The notes under the pieces: generated by a model
Databases searched by the model: none
The model's input: the letters and a program-made list of their open reading frames with translations, nothing else
What the model was told of the DNA's origin: nothing
Translations under genes and position numbers: made by a program
Part shown: piece by piece, positions 9,147 to 17,886 of the stretch
How positions within the stretch are numbered: the stretch's first letter is position 1
Layout of the letters: every line of letters begins with the position of its first letter
Origin: CAG-492 sp045643465
GTDB taxonomy: Bacteria > Bacillota > Clostridia > TANB77 > CAG-508
Assembly: GCA_045643465.1 (NCBI GenBank)
Contig: JAZUKV010000002.1
Span: 16,579-80,578 of the forward strand
Length of the DNA stretch: 64,000 nucleotides
Direction of reading: 5' to 3'

Positions 9147-9166
9147 ATATAAGAAAGTTTGCATGA

Positions 9167-9195
9167 TTGACATGAATAAAGTTATATGATTTAAT
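9167..9195 (+). promoter_or_regulatory. Promoter for the HNH nuclease gene
   Basis: TTGACA (9167-9172), 17 bases, then TTTAAT (9190-9195). It lies 74 bases before the ATG at 9269. Confidence 0.5.
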
Positions 9196-9268
9196 TTTTA
9201 GTATAAATGGTTCTTTGATAAGAATCATATTTGTAATTCAATATATGATTTATGAAAGGAGGATTTTT

Positions 9269-9976
9269 ATGAAAATATTACTTCCATGCAAAGATTATGA
9301 TTTTGGAGATGAAGGTTATGAAATACGTGATTGGATATTATATATCCATCGGCCAACAGTTTTCAAAAGCGCAATGTATAAAATAACATATATGTGCTAT
9401 GGAAAAGACGAATGTTATTTCTGTCATAGGAAGTTAAAACCAAACATGAATAATAGTGAAAGCAAGGATTATTTTAGAAAAATCACCCTAGACCATTTAA
9501 TTCCACAAGAATTTGGTGGCCTAACAATTCCCAATAATATGAGACCAGCATGTGAAAATTGCAATAGTTCGAAAGGAAATTATTTTCCAGATGAGTTTGA
9601 AATGTTGAGAAAGCTATCTGAGATGCGGACAAAAGAAGGCTTGAAGAAAAAGAAAGCCTTTAAAGAAGAAGTTAAAAAGATTCAAGAAAAGCGAAGGGAA
9701 GGGACTATAGAATCTATTCCTGAAGAATGGCTTGATAATACGGATATTTCTAAAGTTATTTCTACAATATGGGTAGGTGAAGGTTTCGGTTCTGAATACA
9801 AGAAACAAAGAAGAGCTATGAGCGAGCATAAGTATAATCCAAAAATTATTATAGTAAGTAAAAATAACTATGTACTTGATGGATTTTACACTTTAATAAT
9901 TTCAAAAATGGAGAAGCGAAAACCATTAATAGCAAAAGCTGAAAACATTATTTATGATGGATTTGAATTAGAATAA
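9269..9976 (+). CDS. HNH endonuclease family protein
   Basis: This is a 235-residue protein with a central HNH/McrA-like nuclease fold: zinc cysteine pair CYFCHRK near residue 48, catalytic-type LDHLIPQEFGG, and NMRPACENCNSSKGN supplying the second cysteine pair. The N-terminal 40 and C-terminal 110 residues (Lys/Glu-rich helix, then IIIVSKNNYVLDGFYTLI) match nothing I recognise. The start is ATG 9269 with AAAGGAGG seven bases upstream; the frame extends to 9215 without a ribosome site. It has its own promoter and flanking terminators, with no restriction methylase, phage or toxin partner beside it. It may be a stand-alone defence or mobile nuclease, but no role can be assigned. Confidence 0.85.
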   Translation: MKILLPCKDYDFGDEGYEIRDWILYIHRPTVFKSAMYKITYMCYGKDECYFCHRKLKPNMNNSESKDYFRKITLDHLIPQEFGGLTIPNNMRPACENCNSSKGNYFPDEFEMLRKLSEMRTKEGLKKKKAFKEEVKKIQEKRREGTIESIPEEWLDNTDISKVISTIWVGEGFGSEYKKQRRAMSEHKYNPKIIIVSKNNYVLDGFYTLIISKMEKRKPLIAKAENIIYDGFELE

Positions 9977-9989
9977 AAATCTGAATTAG

Positions 9990-10020
9990 AAGCGTATCTA
10001 CAATTTGTAGGTACGCTTTA
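9990..10020 (+). terminator. Terminator after the HNH gene
   Basis: A 13-bp stem (9990-10002 with 10006-10018) contains AAGCGTA and TACGCTT with one G-U pair and a three-base loop. The T-tail is weak. Confidence 0.6.
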
Positions 10021-10059
10021 CCATATAAATTAAAATTTACAAAATTAGAAAAATAAGTA

Positions 10060-10088
10060 TTGACAATATGAAGTTTTGGATATAATAT
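10060..10088 (+). promoter_or_regulatory. Promoter of the hrcA heat-shock operon
   Basis: TTGACA at 10060-10065. A perfect TATAAT starts at 10081 (15-base gap) and overlaps TAATAT at 10083 (17-base gap). It lies just upstream of the CIRCE operator. Confidence 0.65.
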
Positions 10089-10097
10089 ATACACAGT

Positions 10098-10124
10098 TTA
10101 GCACTCAAACAAAAAGACTGCTAA
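10098..10124 (+). promoter_or_regulatory. CIRCE operator (HrcA binding site)
   Basis: The sequence reads TTAGCACTC, nine bases, GACTGCTAA. The left half is the exact consensus and the right half has one change (C for G at its third base). It sits between the promoter and the hrcA ribosome site, so HrcA should repress its own operon until heat stress. Confidence 0.93.
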
Positions 10125-10140
10125 AAAGAAGGTGAAAAAG

Positions 10141-11145
10141 TTGTTAGATGATAGAAAAAAACGTATTTTGCAAGCTATAGTAGATGAATATGTAAATACA
10201 GCAGAACCTGTAAGCTCTGGAAGTATTTCACAAAAAAAAGGTCTAGAATATAGTAGTGCAACAATCAGAAATGAAATGTCTGAATTAGAAAGAGATGGAT
10301 ACTTAGAAAAAACACATACTTCAAGCGGAAGAGTTCCATCTGTAAAAGGTTATAGATTATATGTGGATGAATTGCTTAAAGAAGATAATATAAGTTTAGA
10401 AGAAATAAAATATATAAAAGATAAATTGCAAATTAAGGTTAATCAAATAGAAGAGCTAACTCAAATAGCAACCAATACGTTGTCTGAAGTAACTCATTAT
10501 ACAACTGTAGCAATAGGACCAAAAGTTACTAAGCAAATCATTCAAGAAATTAAATTTATACTATTAGGAAGTAGAATGCTAATGGCAGTAATACTTACTA
10601 ATACAGGCATGATAAAGGAAACGATAATAAATTTTCAAGAAGATATATATGAAGATCAAATAGAAACAATTAATTTACTATTTAATAGTAAATTACAAGG
10701 AAAGCCACTTGATAAAATAAATGAACCTTTAGAAGAATATATTTTTAGCGAAATGCAATCAAGTGCTAATATGATAAAAACCATTATAGATCAATTAAAT
10801 AGAGTAATTTATGAAGAAGCAAAATTATATTTAGAAGGAACAAATAAATCATTTGATTTGCCGGAACTTAAAAAGGCTGAAACTGCTAGAAATTTCATTA
10901 ATATTTTAGAAAATAAAAATGAGGTAGTAGATTTACTTGATAATGAACTTTCAAAAGATATAAATGTGTATTTTGGAGAAGAGCTAGGTGATGAAAATTT
11001 AAAAGATTTTAGCATCGTAACTTTAAAAAGTGATGATAAAGATATGGGAACTATAGGAATAATAGGTCCTAAAAGAATGAATTATTCTAAAGTAATATCA
11101 GTAATGAGATATATTCAAAAGTTAATAGAAAAGGGAGGATTATAA
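10141..11145 (+). CDS. hrcA: Heat-inducible transcription repressor HrcA
   Basis: HrcA is a dimeric repressor that binds CIRCE and needs GroEL for activity. An N-terminal winged helix (RKKRILQAIVDEYVNTAEPVSSGSI) is followed by SSATIRNEMSELERDGYLEKTHTSSGRVPS, the recognition helix and wing typical of the family, then a GAF-like domain. Start choice: TTG 10141 follows GGTGA by about five bases and gives the usual MLxxRxxxIL opening; GTG 10132 in the same frame is the alternative. Its stop overlaps the grpE start by one base (TAATG), so the two are translationally coupled. Confidence 0.95.
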   Translation: MLDDRKKRILQAIVDEYVNTAEPVSSGSISQKKGLEYSSATIRNEMSELERDGYLEKTHTSSGRVPSVKGYRLYVDELLKEDNISLEEIKYIKDKLQIKVNQIEELTQIATNTLSEVTHYTTVAIGPKVTKQIIQEIKFILLGSRMLMAVILTNTGMIKETIINFQEDIYEDQIETINLLFNSKLQGKPLDKINEPLEEYIFSEMQSSANMIKTIIDQLNRVIYEEAKLYLEGTNKSFDLPELKKAETARNFINILENKNEVVDLLDNELSKDINVYFGEELGDENLKDFSIVTLKSDDKDMGTIGIIGPKRMNYSKVISVMRYIQKLIEKGGL

Positions 11146-11660
11146 TGGATGAAATAATAAATGATGAAAATCAAGAAGAGCTAACAAATGAAATAAGTCA
11201 AAAAGATTTACAAAAAATTAAAGATCTTTTAGAAATACAAAAAAAAGATATTGAAGAAAAAGATGATAGATTAAAAAGATTGATGGCTGAGTTTGAAAAT
11301 TTCAAAAAAAGAAGCAGTAAAGAAAGAGAAAATTTATATAATTCATTAATGGGGGATATAATTTCTTCTTTATTGCCAATAATTGACAATTTAGAAAAAG
11401 CAGTTGAAGTAAAAACTGAAGATGAAAATTATAAACAAGGAATTGAGCTTGTTTTAAAACAATTTAAAGATGTTTTAAAGCAAAATGGAGTAATGGAAAT
11501 TGAATCTATAGGAAAAACGTTTAATCCAGAATTTCATGAAGCAATAACTTCTGTAATAGATGAAAATCTTGGAATTCAAGAAATAAAAGAAGAATATAGA
11601 AAAGGCTATATGATTGGTGATAAAGTAATAAGACATTCATTAGTTGTTGTAGCAAATTAA
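11145..11660 (+). CDS. grpE: Nucleotide exchange factor GrpE
   Basis: GrpE releases ADP from DnaK. The 171-residue protein has a long N-terminal coiled coil (Glu/Lys-rich, about residues 15-75, including RLMAEFENFKKRSSKERE) and the C-terminal beta domain with the conserved FNPEFHEAI and the GYMIGDKVIRHSLVVVA ending. It starts inside the hrcA stop codon and precedes dnaK by 126 bases. Confidence 0.95.
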   Translation: MDEIINDENQEELTNEISQKDLQKIKDLLEIQKKDIEEKDDRLKRLMAEFENFKKRSSKERENLYNSLMGDIISSLLPIIDNLEKAVEVKTEDENYKQGIELVLKQFKDVLKQNGVMEIESIGKTFNPEFHEAITSVIDENLGIQEIKEEYRKGYMIGDKVIRHSLVVVAN

Positions 11661-11670
11661 TGTTAATATT

Positions 11671-11758
11671 CTAATAGAAAAGCTATTAGTATATATAAAT
11701 TACCAAAGATTAAGAATTTAAATAAATTAAGAAATATTATGTCCCAAATGTAATATTT
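11671..11758 (+). other. Two stem-loops between grpE and dnaK
   Basis: CTAATAG (11671-11677) pairs with CTATTAG (11683-11689). A second stem is AAATATTA (11732-11739) with TAATATTT (11751-11758). There is no T-run and no second CIRCE. They may be mRNA processing or stability structures, letting dnaK be expressed more than grpE. Confidence 0.4.
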
Positions 11759-11786
11759 CGATTAGACATTAAAGGAGGATTTTTAA

Positions 11787-13628
11787 ATGGGAAAAATTAT
11801 AGGTATAGACTTAGGAACAACAAATTCATGTGTAGCAGTTATGGAAGGTGGAGAGCCAGTTGTAATTCCAAATCCAGAAGGAAATAGAACTACACCATCA
11901 GTTGTTGCATTTTCAAAAAATGGAGAAAGATTAGTTGGACAAATTGCAAAACGTCAAGCTGTTACAAACCCAGACAAAACAGTTATATCAATTAAAAGAA
12001 AAATGGGAACAAGTGAAAAAGTTAATATAGATGGAGAAGATTTTACTCCACAAGAAATTTCAGCTATGATATTACAAAAATGGCAAGCTGATGCAGAAGG
12101 ATATTTAGGACAAAAAGTAACACAAGCTGTTATTACAGTTCCAGCATATTTCAGTGATTCTCAAAGACAAGCTACAAAGGATGCAGGTAAAATAGCAGGA
12201 CTAGAAGTTTTAAGAATTATAAATGAACCAACAGCAGCAGCTCTTGCTTATGGTGTTGATAAAGAAGATAAAGACCAAAAAATTATGGTTTATGATCTTG
12301 GTGGAGGAACATTTGATGTTTCAATACTAGATATTGGTGATGGAGTATTCGAAGTTTTAGCTACAAGTGGAAATAATAAACTTGGTGGAGATGACTTTGA
12401 TGAAGCTATTATGAATTACTTAGTAGCAGAGTTTAAGAAAGAAAGCGGAATAGATTTATCACAAGATAAATCAGCTATGCAAAGATTAAAAGAAGCTGCA
12501 GAAAAAGCTAAGATAGAATTATCAGGAATGCAACAAACAAATATTAACTTACCATTTATTACAGCTGATAGCACAGGACCAAAACACTTAGATATTACAT
12601 TAACAAGACCAAAATTCGAAGAATTAATTGGAGATTTAGTACGTAGTACAACAGGACCTGTAAATCAAGCTTTAAGTGATGCTGGATTATCATCAAGTGA
12701 TATTGACCAAGTATTACTAGTTGGTGGATCTACAAGAGTTCCATTAGTACAAGAAACAGTTAAACAAATAACAGGTAAAGAGCCAAATAAAGGAATAAAC
12801 CCTGATGAATGTGTTGCTATTGGTGCATCAATTCAAGGTGGTGTATTATCAGGAGATGTTAAAGATTTAGTATTATTAGATGTAACACCATTATCATTAG
12901 GTATTGAAACATATGGTGGAGTTTTCACAAAATTAATTGAAAGAAATACAACAATACCAACTAAAAAATCACAAGTATTCTCAACAGCTACAGATGGCCA
13001 AACATCAGTAGAGGTACATGTTTTACAAGGTGAAAGAGAAATGGCTGCATACAACAAAACATTAGGAAGATTCCAATTAACAGGAATTCCAGCAGCACCT
13101 AGAGGAGTACCACAAATCGAAGTAACATTTGATATAGATGCTAATGGTATAGTTCATGTATCTGCAAAAGATATGGCTACAGGAAACAGCCAAGATATAG
13201 CTATAACAGCAAGTTCTAATTTATCTGATGAAGATATAGAGAAAGCAGTAAAAGATGCAGAAGCACATGCTGCAGAAGATAAAAAAGTTAAAGATGGAAT
13301 AGAAGCTAAAAATAATGCTGCAAGCTTAATTTACAACTGTGAAAAAACATTATCAGAATTAGGCGATAAGATTAGTGCAGAAGAAAAAGCTAAAGTTGAA
13401 ACTGATATTGAAAATTTAAAGAAAGTACAAGATTCAGATGATATCGAAGCTATTAAAGCTGCTACAGAAAAATTAACAACAACATTCTATTCAGTATCTG
13501 AAAAATTATATTCTCAAGCTCAAGCAGCAACAGGTGAAGCTGGAACTGAAAGTGGAAATGTTGAAACAGACGAAAATGGAAATGTTTATAATGCAGATTA
13601 TAAAGTAGAAAGTGATGACAATAAATAA
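11787..13628 (+). CDS. dnaK: Molecular chaperone DnaK (Hsp70)
   Basis: This is an ATP-driven chaperone of 613 residues. The actin-like ATPase domain opens with IGIDLGTTNSCVAV. Further signatures are VYDLGGGTFDVSIL near residue 170 and VLLVGGSTRVPLVQ near 310. The interdomain linker DVKDLVLLDVTPLSLG is followed by the substrate-binding beta domain and helical lid. As in other Gram-positive DnaK proteins, a segment of the ATPase domain found in proteobacteria is absent. The ribosome site AAAGGAGG is eight bases before ATG. It shows strong, regular codon use (many GGA, CCA, GTA), fitting high expression. Confidence 0.98.
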   Translation: MGKIIGIDLGTTNSCVAVMEGGEPVVIPNPEGNRTTPSVVAFSKNGERLVGQIAKRQAVTNPDKTVISIKRKMGTSEKVNIDGEDFTPQEISAMILQKWQADAEGYLGQKVTQAVITVPAYFSDSQRQATKDAGKIAGLEVLRIINEPTAAALAYGVDKEDKDQKIMVYDLGGGTFDVSILDIGDGVFEVLATSGNNKLGGDDFDEAIMNYLVAEFKKESGIDLSQDKSAMQRLKEAAEKAKIELSGMQQTNINLPFITADSTGPKHLDITLTRPKFEELIGDLVRSTTGPVNQALSDAGLSSSDIDQVLLVGGSTRVPLVQETVKQITGKEPNKGINPDECVAIGASIQGGVLSGDVKDLVLLDVTPLSLGIETYGGVFTKLIERNTTIPTKKSQVFSTATDGQTSVEVHVLQGEREMAAYNKTLGRFQLTGIPAAPRGVPQIEVTFDIDANGIVHVSAKDMATGNSQDIAITASSNLSDEDIEKAVKDAEAHAAEDKKVKDGIEAKNNAASLIYNCEKTLSELGDKISAEEKAKVETDIENLKKVQDSDDIEAIKAATEKLTTTFYSVSEKLYSQAQAATGEAGTESGNVETDENGNVYNADYKVESDDNK

Positions 13629-13637
13629 TTTTTAACT

Positions 13638-13663
13638 TGGGGACGGGGTTAATCTCGTTCCCA
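13638..13663 (+). other. GC-rich hairpin between dnaK and dnaJ
   Basis: A 10-bp stem (13638-13647 with 13654-13663, two G-U pairs) forms around a six-base loop, starting TGGGGACGGG. It has no T-tail, so it is probably not a full terminator. It shares TTGGGGACGG with the element before def. Confidence 0.55.
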
Positions 13664-13686
13664 TTTAAAAGAGAAAGGGAAATTTG

Positions 13687-14832
13687 ATGTCAGAAAAAAG
13701 AGATTATTATGAAGTATTAGGTGTAGGTAAAAGTGCAACTGATGATGAGCTTAAAAAAGCTTATAGAAAGCTTGCAAAGCAATATCATCCTGATGCAAAT
13801 TTAGATAATAAAGAAGAAGCTGAAAAGAAATTTAAAGAAATAAATGAAGCTTATGAGACTTTATCAGATCCACAAAAAAGAAAAATGTATGATCAATTTG
13901 GTCCCGATGGCCCAGCAGGTTTTGGTGGCGGAGCCGGAGGAAGCTATTATTCATCAGGATTTGATGGATTTTCTGATTTTGGAGATATTGGAGATATATT
14001 TTCTTCATTTTTCGGAGGTGGTTTTGGTGGTCGCAGTAGCAGAAAAAATACAAATGGGCCAGTGCAAGGTGCAGATTTAAAGACTACTATTGATATTACT
14101 TTTGAAGAAGCATTTTCTGGAGTTGAAAAAGAAATTGTGGTTAATAGAAACGAAACTTGTACAACATGTGGAGGAAATGGTGCAAAACCAGGAACAGTAA
14201 TAGATAAATGTACTGTTTGTAACGGAACAGGGCAAGTTAGACAAATTCAAAATACTATATTAGGACAGATGCAAACTACAAGAACATGCGGAACTTGTGG
14301 AGGAACTGGAAAAATCATTAAACAACCTTGTGAAGTTTGTAAAGGAAAAGGTAAGATTAGAAAACAAGCTAAAATTAAAGTTAAAATTCCAGCAGGTATT
14401 GATGACAACCAAACTATAGTATTAAGAGGTGAAGGTGAATCAGGATCTAGAGGTGGAGCAAAAGGAGATTTGTACATAGTAATAAGAGTTAAGAAACATA
14501 GCATTTTTACTAGAGATGGTTTAGATGTATTTTGTACAGTTCCAATAACGTTTACACAAGCAACATTAGGTGCAGATTTAGAAATACCGCTAGTTAATGG
14601 CACTAAGGAAGTTTTTAAAATTCCAGAAGGAACTCAAACAGGAACCAGATTTACAATGAGAGGAAAAGGATTTAAAAATGTGAATAATTCAAATTTAGGA
14701 AGTCTTATATTTACAGTTCAAGTTCAAGTTCCAAAACGTTTGACCAAGGAGCAACGTGATTTATTAACGGAATTAGCAAAAACTATGAATGAACAGCCAC
14801 CTATAAAAAAGAAAAATATATTTGGATTTTAA
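13687..14832 (+). CDS. dnaJ: Co-chaperone DnaJ (Hsp40)
   Basis: DnaJ delivers clients to DnaK and stimulates its ATPase. Domains in order: J domain with the HPD motif (His34), a Gly/Phe-rich linker (about 75-120), four CxxCxGxG zinc repeats (about 150-215) and the C-terminal client-binding domains. 381 residues, normal for type I DnaJ. A TTG lies one codon before ATG 13687; ATG is preferred, eight bases after AAAGGGA. Confidence 0.97.
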   Translation: MSEKRDYYEVLGVGKSATDDELKKAYRKLAKQYHPDANLDNKEEAEKKFKEINEAYETLSDPQKRKMYDQFGPDGPAGFGGGAGGSYYSSGFDGFSDFGDIGDIFSSFFGGGFGGRSSRKNTNGPVQGADLKTTIDITFEEAFSGVEKEIVVNRNETCTTCGGNGAKPGTVIDKCTVCNGTGQVRQIQNTILGQMQTTRTCGTCGGTGKIIKQPCEVCKGKGKIRKQAKIKVKIPAGIDDNQTIVLRGEGESGSRGGAKGDLYIVIRVKKHSIFTRDGLDVFCTVPITFTQATLGADLEIPLVNGTKEVFKIPEGTQTGTRFTMRGKGFKNVNNSNLGSLIFTVQVQVPKRLTKEQRDLLTELAKTMNEQPPIKKKNIFGF

Positions 14833-14843
14833 CAAATTGAAAA

Positions 14844-14888
14844 AATAAATTTAGAATGCTAATAAATGCATTTTAAATTTATTTTTTT
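14844..14888 (+). terminator. Terminator of the hrcA-dnaJ operon
   Basis: A 16-bp stem (14844-14859 with 14868-14883, one G-U) forms around an eight-base loop and runs into seven T. Confidence 0.88.
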
Positions 14889-15011
14889 GGGAAATTTTAT
14901 TAAAGCTAATGAGAATAATTATTTATAAAAAGTTTATATTAAATATGGACTTTTTATGGTTAATAGAATAAAATTAACCTGATAAATTTAAAATACAGAG
15001 GAGGAATTTTT

Positions 15012-15542
15012 ATGAATATTTGGCATGATATTAATGGAGAAAGAATTAAAAAAGAAAAATTTGTTTCAGTTATAGAAATACCTAAGAATGGTAGAAACAA
15101 ATATGAATTAGACAAAGAAACTGGTATGTTAAGATTAGATAGGGTTTTGTATACAGCAACACATTATCCTGCAAACTATGGTTTTATACCAAGAACATAT
15201 GCAGGAGATGGTGATCCACTTGATGTTGTAGTAATTTCACATGAAGAATTTGTACCATTAACTTTAGTTGAAACATATCCTATAGGTGTATTAAGAATGA
15301 TTGATAATGGAGATGCAGATGAAAAAATAATTTGTATTCCTTGTAATGATCCATATTTAAATGGATACAAAGATATAACAGAATTGCCAACACAATTATT
15401 GGATGAGATTATGCATTTCTTTGAAGTATATAAGCAATTAGAAGGAAAAGAAACAACAATTGACAAAATGTTAGGAAGAGCTGAAGCAGAAAAAGTTGTA
15501 GAAGAATGTATAAATAATTATAAAGAAAAATTCGAAAGATAG
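15012..15542 (+). CDS. ppa: Inorganic pyrophosphatase, type I
   Basis: It hydrolyses pyrophosphate to phosphate and drives biosynthesis forward. The signature DGDPLDVVV with catalytic metal-binding aspartates is at residues 72-80, after NYGFIPRTYAGDG. Length 176 residues fits the soluble hexameric type I family rather than the manganese type II enzyme common in Bacillus. The ribosome site GAGGAGG is close before ATG. It is followed by the TPR gene after 17 bases. Confidence 0.95.
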   Translation: MNIWHDINGERIKKEKFVSVIEIPKNGRNKYELDKETGMLRLDRVLYTATHYPANYGFIPRTYAGDGDPLDVVVISHEEFVPLTLVETYPIGVLRMIDNGDADEKIICIPCNDPYLNGYKDITELPTQLLDEIMHFFEVYKQLEGKETTIDKMLGRAEAEKVVEECINNYKEKFER

Positions 15543-15559
15543 GAGTGCTGTTATAAATT

Positions 15560-16747
15560 ATGGAGAAAGCAATATTTTTTATATTAGCTTTTATAATGTT
15601 TATTGTTATTTTTACCAAATTTATAAAACGCAATGATTCAGTATATTTATATATTGTGTTTCTAGAGTTTATAGGCTTAGCTGTTAGGTTTATAGGAGTG
15701 TTGAATAATATTGAATATAACAATTTAATAATTATTTTAATGTACGTAATATCAATTATAATTCCAATTGCTGTAATTTTTTTAGAGCAAAATAGTGTAT
15801 TTGCTTCTGAATCAATTTGTATTATGCAGGTTAGAATTCTTCTTAAACTAAAAAGAAATGATGTTGCAAGAAGAAAATTGATTAATTTAATTTCTAAACA
15901 TCAAAATAGTTATTATGCGCATAAATTATTGGCAGAGATATATGAAAAAGAAGGAAAGTTAGAAGAATCTATAGATGAATATGTAAGAGCAGTGGATATA
16001 AATGGTAAAGATTATGATTCATATTATCAAATAGCATTTTTGTTACATCGAACAGAAAAGAATATAGAATCTGAAAAAATGTTAAAAGAGCTATTAAATA
16101 AAAATCCTGAATATTATCAAGCTGCCGAATTACTTGGAACAGTATTATATGATCAAGAAAAATTTAGCGAAGCGGTAAGTGTATATCAAGAAGCTCTTAA
16201 GAATAATCCTGAAAGATATGAATTATATTATGGACTTGGAATGGCATATACAAGATTAAATGATTTCCAAACAGCTAAAGAGTATTATGAAAAAGCTGCT
16301 ATGATTAATTCAATGTTATTTCATGCAAAAATAAGTATTGCGCAAATTGCATTGATAGCAGGAGAATTGGAAGAAGCAGAAAATAGATTCATAGAATGCT
16401 TAGGAAATAAAGAAACAGAGCCAGATGCATATTATTATTTAGCAATTGTTTGTATGCTTAAAGGTGAGCAAGATAAAGCTGTTGGATATATAAATATTGC
16501 AATAGAATTAGATAAAAGAATATATAAAAGGGCAAGTGCTCAAGATGTTTTTAAACCTGTAATGGACCAAGTAAGGAATGTTCAAAATAGAATACATAGA
16601 TATCATTTAAATGCACAGGAGATTAAAACGAAGAAACACCTTGAAGATACTTTTAATCTAATTCAAAAAATGAAGAAAAATGACAATAATGCAGTTGAAA
16701 GCGATGAGAAAAAAATTGAATTAGATGGTAATGAAAGAGAATTTTAA
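15560..16747 (+). CDS. Membrane-anchored TPR protein
   Basis: 395 residues. Three N-terminal hydrophobic segments (about 4-20, 30-52 and 56-75) are followed by a soluble part with about seven tetratricopeptide repeats (about 95-345), seen in units such as YYQAAELLGTVLYDQEKFSEA and YELYYGLGMAYTRLNDFQTA, and a charged tail. TPR arrays form protein-binding scaffolds. The partner is unknown. It is probably co-transcribed with ppa and closed by the terminator at 16769. Confidence 0.85.
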   Translation: MEKAIFFILAFIMFIVIFTKFIKRNDSVYLYIVFLEFIGLAVRFIGVLNNIEYNNLIIILMYVISIIIPIAVIFLEQNSVFASESICIMQVRILLKLKRNDVARRKLINLISKHQNSYYAHKLLAEIYEKEGKLEESIDEYVRAVDINGKDYDSYYQIAFLLHRTEKNIESEKMLKELLNKNPEYYQAAELLGTVLYDQEKFSEAVSVYQEALKNNPERYELYYGLGMAYTRLNDFQTAKEYYEKAAMINSMLFHAKISIAQIALIAGELEEAENRFIECLGNKETEPDAYYYLAIVCMLKGEQDKAVGYINIAIELDKRIYKRASAQDVFKPVMDQVRNVQNRIHRYHLNAQEIKTKKHLEDTFNLIQKMKKNDNNAVESDEKKIELDGNEREF

Positions 16748-16768
16748 TATCATATAACATGTATTGAT

Positions 16769-16802
16769 AAAATAGACTATAGTATATATAGTCTATTTTT
16801 GT
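16769..16802 (+). terminator. Terminator after the TPR gene
   Basis: Arms AAAATAGACTATA (16769-16781) and TATAGTCTATTTT (16787-16799) with a TTTTT tail. Confidence 0.85.
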
Positions 16803-16845
16803 TTTGATAAGTACTATATAAGAAATATAATGATGAGAGGTTATT

Positions 16846-17676
16846 ATGTCAGATATTTGTTTTATTGGTGGAGATGCTAGAAATTGCTTATTAGCAAAAA
16901 TGTTTGAGGAAGATGGAAAAAGTGTAATTAGGTGTGGATTAAAAGGACAAAATGTTTCTTTTGAAGAGATAAAATTATTAAGTTATGATATTATAATTAC
17001 AGCAATTCCTTTTTCAAATGATAAGGTTACAGTAAATTCAAGCTTAGAAGAAAAAATTCTAATTGAAGATTTTATTGCGAATATTAAATGCAAAACTATA
17101 TATGGTGGAAAATTTGCACCAGATATTTTGAAAAGATTAGAGGAAAATGGAAATAAAGTAATAGATGTTATGAAAATAAATGAATTAGCTATAAAGAATG
17201 CAATTCCTACTGCTGAAGGTGTTATAAAGATTATTATAGAAAACACAGATATCACAATAAATGATAGCAATATTGCAATATTAGGATTTGGAAAAGTTGG
17301 TAAGAAGGTATCAGAGCTATTAAAGAAATTAGGAGCTAATATATTTGTGTATGATATAAATCAAGAAGAGGTTGCAAATATTAAAATGTACGGTTATAAT
17401 GTATTAAAAGATATTAGCGATGGTTTAACTGGAAAAGATGTAATTGTAAATACGGTACCAGAAGTTATTATAAATCAAACGAATTTTGATAAAATAATGA
17501 AAGAAACTCTAATAATTGATATTGCATCAAAACCTGGAGGAATTGATTATAGCTATCAAAACATTAATGATTATAAATGTATTCAGGCATTAGGGTTACC
17601 AGGTAAAATTGCTCCAAAAACAGCAGCTAAATATATAAAAGATATTATAGAAAGTTATAGTAATATGAGGTGTTAA
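16846..17676 (+). CDS. dpaA: Dipicolinate synthase subunit A (SpoVFA/DpaA)
   Basis: This is a dehydrogenase-like subunit of the enzyme that turns dihydroxytetrahydrodipicolinate into dipicolinic acid, the calcium chelator of the spore core, made in the mother cell. It opens with CFIGGDARN, has NSIPTxEG-like NAIPTAEGVI, a NAD-binding GFGKVG (about residue 147), DIASKPGGIDY, and GLPGKIAPKTAAKYI, all matching SpoVFA. 276 residues. No SpoVFB (flavoprotein subunit B) gene follows; instead a tiny pilin-like protein and a ROK kinase come next. This is the clearest sporulation gene in the window. Confidence 0.9.
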   Translation: MSDICFIGGDARNCLLAKMFEEDGKSVIRCGLKGQNVSFEEIKLLSYDIIITAIPFSNDKVTVNSSLEEKILIEDFIANIKCKTIYGGKFAPDILKRLEENGNKVIDVMKINELAIKNAIPTAEGVIKIIIENTDITINDSNIAILGFGKVGKKVSELLKKLGANIFVYDINQEEVANIKMYGYNVLKDISDGLTGKDVIVNTVPEVIINQTNFDKIMKETLIIDIASKPGGIDYSYQNINDYKCIQALGLPGKIAPKTAAKYIKDIIESYSNMRC

Positions 17677-17678
17677 TT

Positions 17679-17870
17679 ATGATGAAGAATGAAAAGGGTA
17701 ATGCATATATTAATTGGGTTATTGCAATATTAGTTATTTTAATATTAGCAGCTATAACAATTAAAGTATTATGCGGCGAGACAGGGCTTATTCAACAATG
17801 GAAAGAAGAAAAAGCTAGAAATTCATTAGAAAATAATATAGTTATTGAATTAAAAGATTCTAATAATTAA
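17679..17870 (+). CDS. Small pilin-like single-pass membrane protein
   Basis: 63 residues: MMKNEKGNAYINWVIA then a hydrophobic helix of about 20 residues and a charged tail. The layout (basic start, KG, hydrophobic stretch) resembles type IV prepilins of clostridia, with possible cleavage after Gly, but position +5 is Asn instead of the usual Glu, and no pilus genes are near. ATG 17679 has GAGGTG six bases upstream and begins two bases after the dpaA stop, so the two are probably coupled. It might instead be a simple membrane peptide made during sporulation. Confidence 0.6.
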   Translation: MMKNEKGNAYINWVIAILVILILAAITIKVLCGETGLIQQWKEEKARNSLENNIVIELKDSNN

Positions 17871-17886
17871 TTAGAAGGAGTTACAA

